The position numbers were made by a program, and so were the translations under genes. Positions 16,073 to 23,653 of a DNA stretch of 64,000 bases are shown here, one piece after another. A model generated the notes under the pieces. That model ran no database searches. It was not told the DNA's origin and saw only the letters and a program-made list of their open reading frames with translations. The stretch spans positions 1 through 64,000 of the forward strand of contig CAYOIT010000001.1 in the NCBI GenBank assembly GCA_964404035.1. The letters are read 5' to 3'. Position 1 is the stretch's first letter. Each line of letters opens with the position of its first letter. This stretch comes from CAMBRF01 sp964404035. Lineage in GTDB: Bacteria; Verrucomicrobiota; Kiritimatiellia; CAIKKV01; CAITUY01.

Positions 16073-16576
16073 TTACATCTCGTAAAGGGTGGTGTCGCGC
16101 TTGGGGGCGGGCAGAGTCTTGGGCTTGGTCCGGCCTTTCTTGTCGGGCATGAGGAAGGGATCTTCTTTTTCAAGCCGGTCGCCGAGTTCGGCCTCGATGG
16201 CCTCCGGGCTCTCGCCGGACTCAAGGCGGGTGAGGGCTTCCTGCATGCCGGGGCCCAGTTCCATGCCGGTCATGCTGGAGAATTTCCGCATCAGATTGGC
16301 GGCCTGCCGGGGATCGTCCTCGCTGATGCCATCGGCTTCCCGCGCCAGCGCGTCCATGGCGTTCTCCATCCTGGATTCGTCGATGGGCAACTCGGGTTCG
16401 CCGTCCGCCCCGCCTTCGTCCTTCGCACGGCCGGTGGCGGCGAACAGGGAGACCTGTTTTTCCAGTTTGACCTTCTTGCAGTGTGGGCAGTTCGGACGTT
16501 TGCCCGGCTGAATGCTTCGCGACAGAAAGCTGAAAATCGTATTACATTTCTTGCAGTAGAATTCGTAGATGGGCAT
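16073..16576 (-). CDS. FmdB-type zinc-ribbon protein
   Basis: 167 aa. The start MPIYEFYCKKCNTIF is typical of the FmdB/CxxC_CxxC_SSSS putative regulatory family; an upstream start would add five residues (MGIAL). Two CxxC pairs (CKKC and CPHC) at residues ~8-38 form a zinc ribbon. The remainder is acidic and probably disordered or helical, with DESRMENAMDALAREADGI and a Lys/Pro-rich end. The family is small and its function is poorly known; these proteins often end soon after the ribbon, so the ~130-residue tail is longer than usual. It is the first gene of a likely two-gene unit with aroG. Confidence 0.8.
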   Translation of the reverse strand: MPIYEFYCKKCNTIFSFLSRSIQPGKRPNCPHCKKVKLEKQVSLFAATGRAKDEGGADGEPELPIDESRMENAMDALAREADGISEDDPRQAANLMRKFSSMTGMELGPGMQEALTRLESGESPEAIEAELGDRLEKEDPFLMPDKKGRTKPKTLPAPKRDTTLYEM

Positions 16577-16747
16577 AAGCGCGATCCCCACAGGTATTTG
16601 CCCTAACGTTAAGCGTCGACACGGCGGATGTCAACAGAGAGGGTGGCAGCCCGGACGGAAAGACGGAAAGGGGTCCTGCCACTTGCCAACGGGCGGCAAC
16701 GTGCTACCATCCGCGACCGGTGTGAGAAGGATGGGGAGCCCTCTTGT

Positions 16748-17755
16748 ATGCGTTGCGTTTTGTCCATAGATAGCGGCGGCACGAAGTGCCATGTGATTCT
16801 GGTGAGGGAGGACGGACGGCTCCTGGGCTGGGGCAAGACCACGCCGGAGGGCGATGGGCTCGATCGGGCACCAGGAGGAAGGGGGCGCAGCCAGGACGTC
16901 GTTCTGCGGACGATCCATGAAGCCCTTGGCGATCACAAGTACGCCGAGTTGCACGTGGCCTCGGTCGCGCAGTTCCCGCTGGAGTTCCTCAAGAGGGATC
17001 AACCCACCTCCCTGCAGGTCCATTTTGTGAGTGAGCCGATGGCGGCCTTCCGGTTGGCCGGTGTTGCCTGCGGAATCTGTGCCCTGGCGGGGACAGGCGC
17101 TTTCGTCCATGGACTGACCCGGAGTGGGCGCATCGGGCATTTGGACGGTCTCGGGCCTTTGCTTGGGGATCATGGCGGGGGTTATGAAATCGGATTGCGT
17201 GCGCTTCAGGCAACGGCCCGCGCGGCGTGGCATCCCCGGCATCACACGACGTTGGTCGAAGATGTTCTGGCCGCGTGTCACCTGCGCGGCCGGGGTTCCG
17301 CGGGGCAGGGCCTCATCACCTACATGTCCAAACCGCGGGATCGATCGGAGATAGCGGGGTTATCCAGGATTGTGGCGGTGGCGGCGTCCCGGGGCGATGC
17401 GGTGGCGCTGCGCATCCTGCAGGAAGCTGCGGCCGGACTGGCCTCCACCGTGTACGATCTGGTTGACCAGCTCAAGATGACGGAGGAGGACTATCCGTTC
17501 GTGGGAACCGGAGGGGTCATCACCGGCAGTGACCTTTACTGGGAGCATCTCTGCAGGAAGGTAAGGGAGTTTGCCCCGCGACTGAAGCCCGTGCGGTCCG
17601 ACCTGCCGGCGGTCGTCGGAGTCGCCCTGGGGGCCCTGGCGCAAATGCCCGGCGTCGATTATGAAACCACCAAGCAGCACCTTATGGATGAAGTACGGAC
17701 CCGGCTCGAAGCCGGACCATTGGCGGCACAACCAACCCTCAAGCACGAAAGCTAA
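16748..17755 (+). CDS. BadF/BadG-type ATPase, probable amino-sugar kinase
   Basis: 335 aa. The N-terminus MRCVLSIDSGGTKCHVILV has the phosphate-1 loop (DSGGTK, residues 8-13) of the ASKHA superfamily, and CALAGTGAFVHG matches the second phosphate loop. Similar length and layout occur in N-acetylglucosamine or N-acetylmuramic acid kinases (MurK-like). The GGGGAG ribosome site upstream supports this ATG over an in-frame start at 16628. One base separates its stop from the first SIS gene, and a second SIS gene follows, so the three form one operon. Phosphorylating a sugar that a SIS protein then handles is the natural reading, but the substrate is unknown. Confidence 0.8.
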   Translation: MRCVLSIDSGGTKCHVILVREDGRLLGWGKTTPEGDGLDRAPGGRGRSQDVVLRTIHEALGDHKYAELHVASVAQFPLEFLKRDQPTSLQVHFVSEPMAAFRLAGVACGICALAGTGAFVHGLTRSGRIGHLDGLGPLLGDHGGGYEIGLRALQATARAAWHPRHHTTLVEDVLAACHLRGRGSAGQGLITYMSKPRDRSEIAGLSRIVAVAASRGDAVALRILQEAAAGLASTVYDLVDQLKMTEEDYPFVGTGGVITGSDLYWEHLCRKVREFAPRLKPVRSDLPAVVGVALGALAQMPGVDYETTKQHLMDEVRTRLEAGPLAAQPTLKHES

Positions 17756-17756
17756 C

Positions 17757-18497
17757 ATGATATCCCTTCAGTATCTGGACGCGGTCAGAACGATTCTCAA
17801 CCATCTTCAGGAGACCCAACTCGGCCCGGTTGAAGCGGCAGCCGACACGGTCATTCACGCCCTGACGCACCGGGGTGCGGTGTTCTGCCATGGGATCGGT
17901 CATGGCGCGGAGGGCGACTTCCTGAATCGCGCGGGGGGGCTGGCCGCGCCCCATCTGTTCTCATTTGGATTCAACCTCAACGATGTGGTCGCCGATTGCC
18001 TGAAAGAGCGTCCGCGGCCTGAACCGTTCGATCGCGAACTGGAGACCGTGCGCTTTGCGGTCAAGGCGGGGAATCTCCGGGCCGGCGATGTCCTGGTCAT
18101 CGGGTCGGTGTCCGGAAAGAACCGGATGCCTATCGAACTGGCTTTGTCCGCGCGCGCGATCGGGGTGAAAGTCATTGCCATCACCGCCCTGCGGTATACG
18201 GCCAAGGTCCAGTCGTTGCATCCGTCCGGGAAGAAGCTCTGCGAGGCGGCCGACGTGGTGATTGACAACGGGGCGCCCTATGGGGACGCGGCGGTGGAGG
18301 TTCCCGGCTATGCCGACGCCATGTTGCCGGTTTCCGGAGTGGCGGCCATTGTGGCGGGCTGGATGGTCTGGGGCCGGGCCATGGAAAAGATGGCCGCCGC
18401 CGGCACGCCGCCCAGCACCTTCATCAGTATCAACCGCGATGGTGGGCGGGACTATTACGATCGGAGCCAGGCCGAGTTCAACCGGAGGGGGTTCTGA
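17757..18497 (+). CDS. SIS-domain sugar-isomerase-like protein, paralogue 1
   Basis: 246 aa. SIS (sugar isomerase) fold, resembling the UPF0309 group of phosphosugar-binding proteins. The phosphate-binding Ser-rich loop is at VLVIGSVSGKNRMPIELAL. The helical segment before it has CHGIGHGAEGDF, and the C-terminal part has HPSGKKLCEAADVVIDNGAPYGDA, the last of these very strongly conserved with the neighbour. It probably isomerises or hydrolyses a phosphorylated amino sugar. Start ATG at 17757 comes one base after the kinase stop. A G7 tract lies at 17935. It is the tandem copy of the next gene, with which it shares length but only part of its sequence. Confidence 0.8.
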   Translation: MISLQYLDAVRTILNHLQETQLGPVEAAADTVIHALTHRGAVFCHGIGHGAEGDFLNRAGGLAAPHLFSFGFNLNDVVADCLKERPRPEPFDRELETVRFAVKAGNLRAGDVLVIGSVSGKNRMPIELALSARAIGVKVIAITALRYTAKVQSLHPSGKKLCEAADVVIDNGAPYGDAAVEVPGYADAMLPVSGVAAIVAGWMVWGRAMEKMAAAGTPPSTFISINRDGGRDYYDRSQAEFNRRGF

Positions 18498-18498
18498 C

Positions 18499-19239
18499 AT
18501 GTCTGCCAAGGCCTATTTCGATGCCGCTCGCGAGGTACTGCAGGAGCTTTCGGTGACGGCGCCGGAAAGTATTGCCCGGGCCGCCGGGTTGATGGTGGAG
18601 GCCGTGGTGGCGAATCGCAGTCTCTTTTCCTTCGGGGCCAGCCACTCGTTCATGCTCACTGAGGAGATGATGTACCGCACTGGCGGGCTCATGCTGGTGA
18701 ATCCGATCTATCCCCATGGAATGAACACGCTGGTTCGGCCGATGACGCTGACCTCGCAACTCGAAAGGGTGGTCGGACTAGGGGCCGTTCTATTGAAGGG
18801 ATCGCCTGCGAAAGCAGGGGATGTCCTTATCGTGGCCTCGGTATCCGGCCGGAACGCCGTGGCGATCGATATGGCCCTGGCGGCCCGTGACGCGGGGATC
18901 AAGGTCATCGGGATCACGTCCCTGGCCTACACAGCCGGAGTGACCAGCCGGCACCCCAGCGGCAGGAAACTCGTGGATCTTTGCGACGTGGTGATTGATA
19001 ACGGGGCGCCCTACGGCGATGCGGCGGTTCACATCGAGGGATTTCCCCAGAAGGTGGGCCCCCTCTCCTCGCTCACCGGAATCGTCATTGTCAACGCCCT
19101 CATCACGGAGGTGGTGGCGGAATTGGTGGCCCGCGGCGTTGTGCCCCCGGTGTTCATGAGTGCCAATCTCGATGGCGGCGATGAGTTCAATGCCCGGCAG
19201 CTCAACGAGAACCGTCACCGCATTCACTACATGGATTAA
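18499..19239 (+). CDS. SIS-domain sugar-isomerase-like protein, paralogue 2
   Basis: 246 aa, exactly the length of the preceding gene and clearly its paralogue: VLIVASVSGRNAVAIDMAL, RHPSGRKLVDLCDVVIDNG and APYGDAAVHIEG align without gaps to copy 1. The two differ mainly in the N-terminal helices and in the C-terminal end (RQLNENRHRIHYMD here). The SIS fold often works as a dimer, so a heterodimer with copy 1 is possible. It starts one base after the previous stop (at 18497). It lacks signal peptide and membrane helices. Substrate unknown. Confidence 0.8.
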   Translation: MSAKAYFDAAREVLQELSVTAPESIARAAGLMVEAVVANRSLFSFGASHSFMLTEEMMYRTGGLMLVNPIYPHGMNTLVRPMTLTSQLERVVGLGAVLLKGSPAKAGDVLIVASVSGRNAVAIDMALAARDAGIKVIGITSLAYTAGVTSRHPSGRKLVDLCDVVIDNGAPYGDAAVHIEGFPQKVGPLSSLTGIVIVNALITEVVAELVARGVVPPVFMSANLDGGDEFNARQLNENRHRIHYMD

Positions 19240-19325
19240 GGTTCCCGGGCACCCCTCGGTGATCAGGGAATACGACGGAAAACTCAGGGTTATACCCGAT
19301 AGCGTGACGGCGTGTCCCCTCTTCT

Positions 19326-19544
19326 GTGAAAGCACCTGCCCCTGCTCCTTGTCCGGTGCCTGTCCGGATATCATCCTGCAGTGCGATTCACCCCACGGAG
19401 TTGAAGAAGGCGGTCAGCCTGGGGGTGACGTTCATCGCGAAGCCTTTTCATGTGAGTCAAGTCCATGCCTGCCTGGATAGACTTGAGAGCGCCACGACCG
19501 GCCATTCAGTGTCGCCACAGGCCCCGGTCCGGCCGTCCCGTTGA
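19326..19544 (+). pseudogene. probable remnant of a response-regulator receiver domain
   Basis: The 390-bp stretch 19240-19629 has no intact gene. One frame reads PVRISSCSAIHPTELKKAVS and continues GVTFIAKPFHVSQVHACLDR. This matches the second half of a receiver domain: beta-4, alpha-4, beta-5 with the conserved Lys-Pro, and alpha-5. The first half with the phospho-acceptor is missing in this frame, although ACPDIILQCDS in the neighbouring frame just upstream resembles the acceptor strand. A frameshifted, internally deleted remnant is the simplest reading. I see no ribosome site for the remaining frame. Confidence 0.4.
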
Positions 19545-19629
19545 CTTCACGGTTCTCCTCCCCAATGCCTGCCGGAATTGTTTCCGTAAAGTCTTGGCAA
19601 ACCGGCGATCGTGTGGAACTATTCCCCGC

Positions 19630-19992
19630 ATGCCGGAGCAACGAAAACATACACGCCGTGACGCGCGTTACCGGGTTCTGGTTTCCGCACCCGGCTCAGC
19701 CGCGGGTGCGGAAACCGATAACACCCTCTGCTGTTCCACCGCGGATATCGCGCTGGGTGGCCTCCGGTTCAAATCGGACGTTCCCTTTGTCGAAGGACAG
19801 ATGGTGAACCTTGAAATCATCCTCGGCAGCGCATTCTGGGGATATTCTTTCAAGGGACGCGTCGCGTGGGTACGGACTTGTGATACGGTCTCGCCGTTCG
19901 AGGTGGGAATCGAATTTGTCGATACGCCTCTGGCGACTCGACTCGCGTGGGAGGAAGCTATCTCGCGCGATTTACCCTCCGCCCTGATTTGA
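19630..19992 (+). CDS. PilZ domain protein
   Basis: 120 aa, a single-domain PilZ protein. The N-terminal arginine cluster (EQRKHTRRDARYRV) supplies the R-x-x-x-R element, and ADIALGGLRF is in the place of the D/N-x-S-x-x-G element, with Ala for Ser. The C-terminal RVAWVRTCDTVSPFEVGIEF strands complete the barrel. PilZ proteins bind cyclic-di-GMP and act on motility, polysaccharide synthesis or protein partners; the Ser-to-Ala change may weaken binding. The start shown places the Arg cluster at residues 5-15, the usual position. It is convergent with the STAS-like gene. Confidence 0.78.
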   Translation: MPEQRKHTRRDARYRVLVSAPGSAAGAETDNTLCCSTADIALGGLRFKSDVPFVEGQMVNLEIILGSAFWGYSFKGRVAWVRTCDTVSPFEVGIEFVDTPLATRLAWEEAISRDLPSALI

Positions 19993-20066
19993 AGGTGGGC
20001 CCCCCGGCCCTCTTCCCCGTGAATCCTGCCCGCCCGATGCGGAACGAGGGGCCGCCGGGGAGCGTG

Positions 20067-20471
20067 CTAGCGGGACGCCTGTGACAGCGATATCAGGCGG
20101 CCTTTCATGCAGAACGCCTGCGCGCTGACCGGGTCCGAGAATACCCTGACATTGATCGGTCTGCTGGTCCGTATGTGGGTGGCGAGCAACACAGCCGTGA
20201 AGAGCAGGGCGCCCTTGGCGATGATGGCGACATTGCCCGTAACGATAGGTTCCGCCATCTCGACCGAGGTCGCAATCTGCAGAATTTCGCTGTGCTCTGC
20301 GGGCTCATACGTGATTCCCCTGACGTCGGCGAGCACATTGAAATGTGAATCGAACAGCGGATCAGCTCTCAAGGCCTTAATCACCCTGATGCAGTCTGTT
20401 GTCGTCACTTTCCCATGACCGACGATATGGGCCTGTTCGTCGTCAGGAGACACTCTGTAAACCAAAGGCAT
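20067..20471 (-). CDS. STAS/SEC14-like (SpoIIAA-like) protein
   Basis: 134 aa. The start MPLVYRVSPDDEQAHIVGHG has a GGGAA ribosome site seven bases upstream; longer readings to 20609 add a low-complexity tail and are unlikely. The alternation of beta-strands and helices (VTTTDCIRVIKALRADPLF, NVLADVRGITYE, EIVTGNVAIIAKG-like core) resembles the SpoIIAA-like STAS family. No phosphorylatable Ser in the usual position can be assigned. These proteins often regulate anti-sigma factors or bind lipids; here no such partner gene is adjacent. Upstream is the M16 protease gene on the same strand, about 135 bp away. Confidence 0.5.
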   Translation of the reverse strand: MPLVYRVSPDDEQAHIVGHGKVTTTDCIRVIKALRADPLFDSHFNVLADVRGITYEPAEHSEILQIATSVEMAEPIVTGNVAIIAKGALLFTAVLLATHIRTSRPINVRVFSDPVSAQAFCMKGRLISLSQASR

Positions 20472-20605
20472 CTTTGTTTCCCGGCGTTTGTGCCTGCCGC
20501 ACTCCTCGCCCTCATCAAAATACCTGGGTACTGTACCATTGCCCGATGCCTCCCCTGCAATTGGGGAAAACCTTGATTTACTTATCAGGGGATCCCTGAT
20601 CCCGC

Positions 20606-23600
20606 TCACATCACGACGTCGGTGATCTCGATCTGGCCTGCCTTTGCCGTGGTGTTGGCTTCCTCAAGCTTGCCGCGGTCGGCCACCACACAGACCGGAC
20701 CGGTTGCCAGACCCGCCTCCAGAACGGAGAGCAATGCCTGGCGTGCGGCAACGGGCGTAACCTCCAGGCGCGCGGCATGGTACCGGTTACGCACCTCTGT
20801 GGACATGCCGGTGAGGTGACGCGTGAGCGCCTCGCCGGTGGCTTCGCCGGGGCGCAAGGGCCGTTCATCCTGCTTGGCCACGCCGATGATGGCGCGGTCC
20901 ACATCCGCCTGTGTCCATGGGGCTGCCCGCGCGAATTGCGGGGTGCCCGCAAAGATATCCAGTGTTCGGGTGATGTGCGGATCCCGAAACGACGTTAGAA
21001 ACAGTGTGCCCGCCAGCGGGTTGTAGCTCATGGCGGCCCCATAGGCATTGCCTTTGAGGCGGATTTCGCTGAGCAGGTACTCGAATCGAACCAGATGGGC
21101 GCCAATGGCCAGTGCCGCGCTGTCCGGGTGACCGAGGCGTGGAGCGGCCATCGCCTGGGCACAATGAGCGACCTGGATGGGAACGGCAAGGCCTTCACGG
21201 GGGGCGCCCCCCGTTGACCCGGGGAGAGGCAGCGGTTCGGTGGAGGTGGCCCCATTTCCGGCTCCTCCGGGGAGCGAACGCGAGCCGGGCATGGCCTTCG
21301 CCCATTGCCTGATCGTGGTCTGAACCTGGTCGGCGGCGCGGTCTGAGCCGGTAAAACTGACGGCCAGCCGGCCGGGCTCCAGAATGAAGTCCCGCAGGCG
21401 CTCGATCCGGTTCATCAGCGGTTCGGCTTCCGTGGAGAACTCCTTGCACCAGTCGGCCGTAAGCGCCAGTTGGGGAATACCGTGGCATTGCTCATCAAGG
21501 CGTCCTTCAGCGGTGAGCCGCCGCCCGGCATGCCACTGTGCGAACAGGTGACCGTCTTCCATCACGCTGCTGCGATAGCCGGCGCGGGCCTGGGTGAGTA
21601 CATCGTGCAACCGGTTGCGGTCGCGTGGGTCCACGGCGAAGACCAGGTCGCGCAAGACCCCCAGCGCCGCTTCAACCTGGTCCTCCAGCGCTTTGCAGGT
21701 GAACCGCAGGCTCCAGACCGGGCGGCCGGTTTCGACCGCGTGCCGCAGGAATACAGGGGAACAGGAGATGCCGCCGGTCGAGGCGGACACCCGGCGGGCC
21801 ATCTGCTCGTAGTTCAGGCCGGCGGCGCCGAGTTTGGCAATGGCGTCACGGTACCGCGGTAAAACGGCCCACAATTCGTCCGGCAACCCCGACAGGTTGA
21901 AGTTCAGCTGCAGATAGTTGACGCCGTTCGTAAAGAGATCGTTCCTAAGGAACGCGATGCGATCAGCGACCTGCGTGACGACGGTGGGAATTGAACGCGG
22001 GCGTGCGGGCAGGTCACGGACGTTCAGGTGCGGCAGCAAGGCGACCGCTTCCGGTGAATTGGGCGTGCCCGCCTCCTCTTCAACGCGCGAGGCCTGGAGG
22101 GCGATCTGCTTCAGTTCCCCGTCCGTACGCTGTGCCCGTTCCGCCTCCATGCGTTGCGCGAAGGCGGCTTCCGTGCGCAACTGCCATTGCGGATCCGGTT
22201 TGAGCACGGTCATCAGACGATGCGGATTATCGAGCAACTCCTCGCGGATCAAGCGGTTGAAGAGGTCCGGCTCGGCCGCGTAGCGGAGGCGGCACGCTTC
22301 CAGATGGCGGCCCATGTCCAGGAAAAGGAGAGGATCGGCCCCGTGGATCCAAGGGCTGATGACTCGGTCGAGCGTGTGCAGCGGAAACTGGGGCAGGATT
22401 TCGCGGTAGTGGTAGGAGACCTGCCGGAAGGCGGCTTCGATCCGCTCCCGGTCGAGATCGTGCCCGGCAGCCTGTTGCAGTGTGCCGAGCACCAGCGTTT
22501 CGAAGGCCCCGGCCCGGTCTGTCTCGGAGCCCTTCAGGCCGACGGCAAACACGGCCTCCTGACCAAGATCCATGTCGCCGCCGGACAGAATGTCCTGACC
22601 CAGTTTCGAGTCGATCAGGGCTTTCTTGAGAGGGGCGGCTTCGTTGCCGAGCAGGATACGGCTGAGGACGTGACGGAGGACCGCCTGTTCGGGGTCAAGG
22701 CTGTTGCCCACCATCCAGTTCAACATGAGGTAGGTCTTCCCGGTCAGCGGCTCGGCGGGGTTGACGGCATACGGTTCGACACAGGTGCGGGGGGTCGTCC
22801 AGCGGGGCTGCCGGGCCAGGGGGGGCGCGCCTGCGCTACGGGTGAAATCCCGCAGGCGGTCATCGAGGAAGACGAGATGCTCCCGTGTCGGGATGTCGCC
22901 GTAAAGGTAGATACGGGCATTGGAGGGATGATAGTGAGCGGCGTGAAACTGTCTGAACCGCTCGTAGGTCAGGCCGGGAATGGCCTCAGGATCGCCGGCG
23001 TAGTTCAAGGCGTACGCTGTATCGGGAAGCAACTGCCGGATCCAGGTGTAGAAGAGGCGGCTTTCGGGGTCGGAGTAGACGCCCTTCATTTCGTTGTAAA
23101 CAATCCCGCTGACCGTCAGGGGTCCGGACGGGCTCTGCCGGTCAGCCGGGGCGAGATGATGGCCTTCGCGCTGGAAGGTTTCCTCGGTGAGCAAGGGGTG
23201 AAAGACGGCATCGAAATAGACCTGGGCAAGATTGAAAAGATCCTGCTTAACACTGCTGGCCACCGGGTAGTAAGTGCAGTCAGGCCCGGTCATGGCGTTG
23301 ATGAAGGTCGCGAGGCTGGCCTTGAGCATCTCGAAGAACGGTTCGCGGACGGGGAATTGACGCGACCCCGCCAGCACCGCGTGCTCGAGGATGTGGGGCA
23401 ACCCGGTGTTGTCCGGCGGCGGTGTCGGGATGCTGATGGAGAAGAGATTCTCGCTGTCGTCGACCTGCAGATGCAGCGCCCGGGCGCCGCTGACGAGATG
23501 CTCCATTTCATAGGCTGTGCCGCGCAGGGCCGGGATACCGGTGACGCGGCGGATGATGAATCCGGAATGAAGGGAGCCGACGGTCAATGAGACGTCAGGG

Positions 23601-23611
23601 GTGATGGACAT
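20606..23611 (-). CDS. M16C-family metalloprotease (PreP-like)
   Basis: 1001 aa, the usual size of pitrilysin/presequence-protease type enzymes, in which two homologous halves clamp around a peptide. The inverted zinc motif is HILEH at residues 73-77 (His73, Glu76, His77), with PFFEMLKASLATFINAMTGP and EMKGVYSDPESRLFYTW nearby as in PreP. The second half lacks the motif, as expected. No signal peptide, so it should degrade peptides in the cytoplasm. Start: the ATG at 23611 has an AAAGGA ribosome site; a TTG at 23641 adds ten residues. The downstream STAS-like gene is on the same strand. Confidence 0.92.
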   Translation of the reverse strand: MSITPDVSLTVGSLHSGFIIRRVTGIPALRGTAYEMEHLVSGARALHLQVDDSENLFSISIPTPPPDNTGLPHILEHAVLAGSRQFPVREPFFEMLKASLATFINAMTGPDCTYYPVASSVKQDLFNLAQVYFDAVFHPLLTEETFQREGHHLAPADRQSPSGPLTVSGIVYNEMKGVYSDPESRLFYTWIRQLLPDTAYALNYAGDPEAIPGLTYERFRQFHAAHYHPSNARIYLYGDIPTREHLVFLDDRLRDFTRSAGAPPLARQPRWTTPRTCVEPYAVNPAEPLTGKTYLMLNWMVGNSLDPEQAVLRHVLSRILLGNEAAPLKKALIDSKLGQDILSGGDMDLGQEAVFAVGLKGSETDRAGAFETLVLGTLQQAAGHDLDRERIEAAFRQVSYHYREILPQFPLHTLDRVISPWIHGADPLLFLDMGRHLEACRLRYAAEPDLFNRLIREELLDNPHRLMTVLKPDPQWQLRTEAAFAQRMEAERAQRTDGELKQIALQASRVEEEAGTPNSPEAVALLPHLNVRDLPARPRSIPTVVTQVADRIAFLRNDLFTNGVNYLQLNFNLSGLPDELWAVLPRYRDAIAKLGAAGLNYEQMARRVSASTGGISCSPVFLRHAVETGRPVWSLRFTCKALEDQVEAALGVLRDLVFAVDPRDRNRLHDVLTQARAGYRSSVMEDGHLFAQWHAGRRLTAEGRLDEQCHGIPQLALTADWCKEFSTEAEPLMNRIERLRDFILEPGRLAVSFTGSDRAADQVQTTIRQWAKAMPGSRSLPGGAGNGATSTEPLPLPGSTGGAPREGLAVPIQVAHCAQAMAAPRLGHPDSAALAIGAHLVRFEYLLSEIRLKGNAYGAAMSYNPLAGTLFLTSFRDPHITRTLDIFAGTPQFARAAPWTQADVDRAIIGVAKQDERPLRPGEATGEALTRHLTGMSTEVRNRYHAARLEVTPVAARQALLSVLEAGLATGPVCVVADRGKLEEANTTAKAGQIEITDVVM

Positions 23612-23653
23612 GGCGGGTTCCTTTGGAGGGTCTTTGGTCAAAAACCGACGCGA

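Noticed and set aside
19765..19785. tRNA T-arm-like sequence GGTTCAAATC
   Set aside because: It lies inside the PilZ gene, and no acceptor or anticodon stem can be drawn around it.
19993..20066. Terminator between the convergent PilZ and STAS-like genes
   Set aside because: The GC-rich arms pair only imperfectly and no T-run follows on either strand.
22154..23590. 478-aa plus-strand frame over the M16 protease gene
   Set aside because: Antisense to the conserved HILEH region and without its own motifs.
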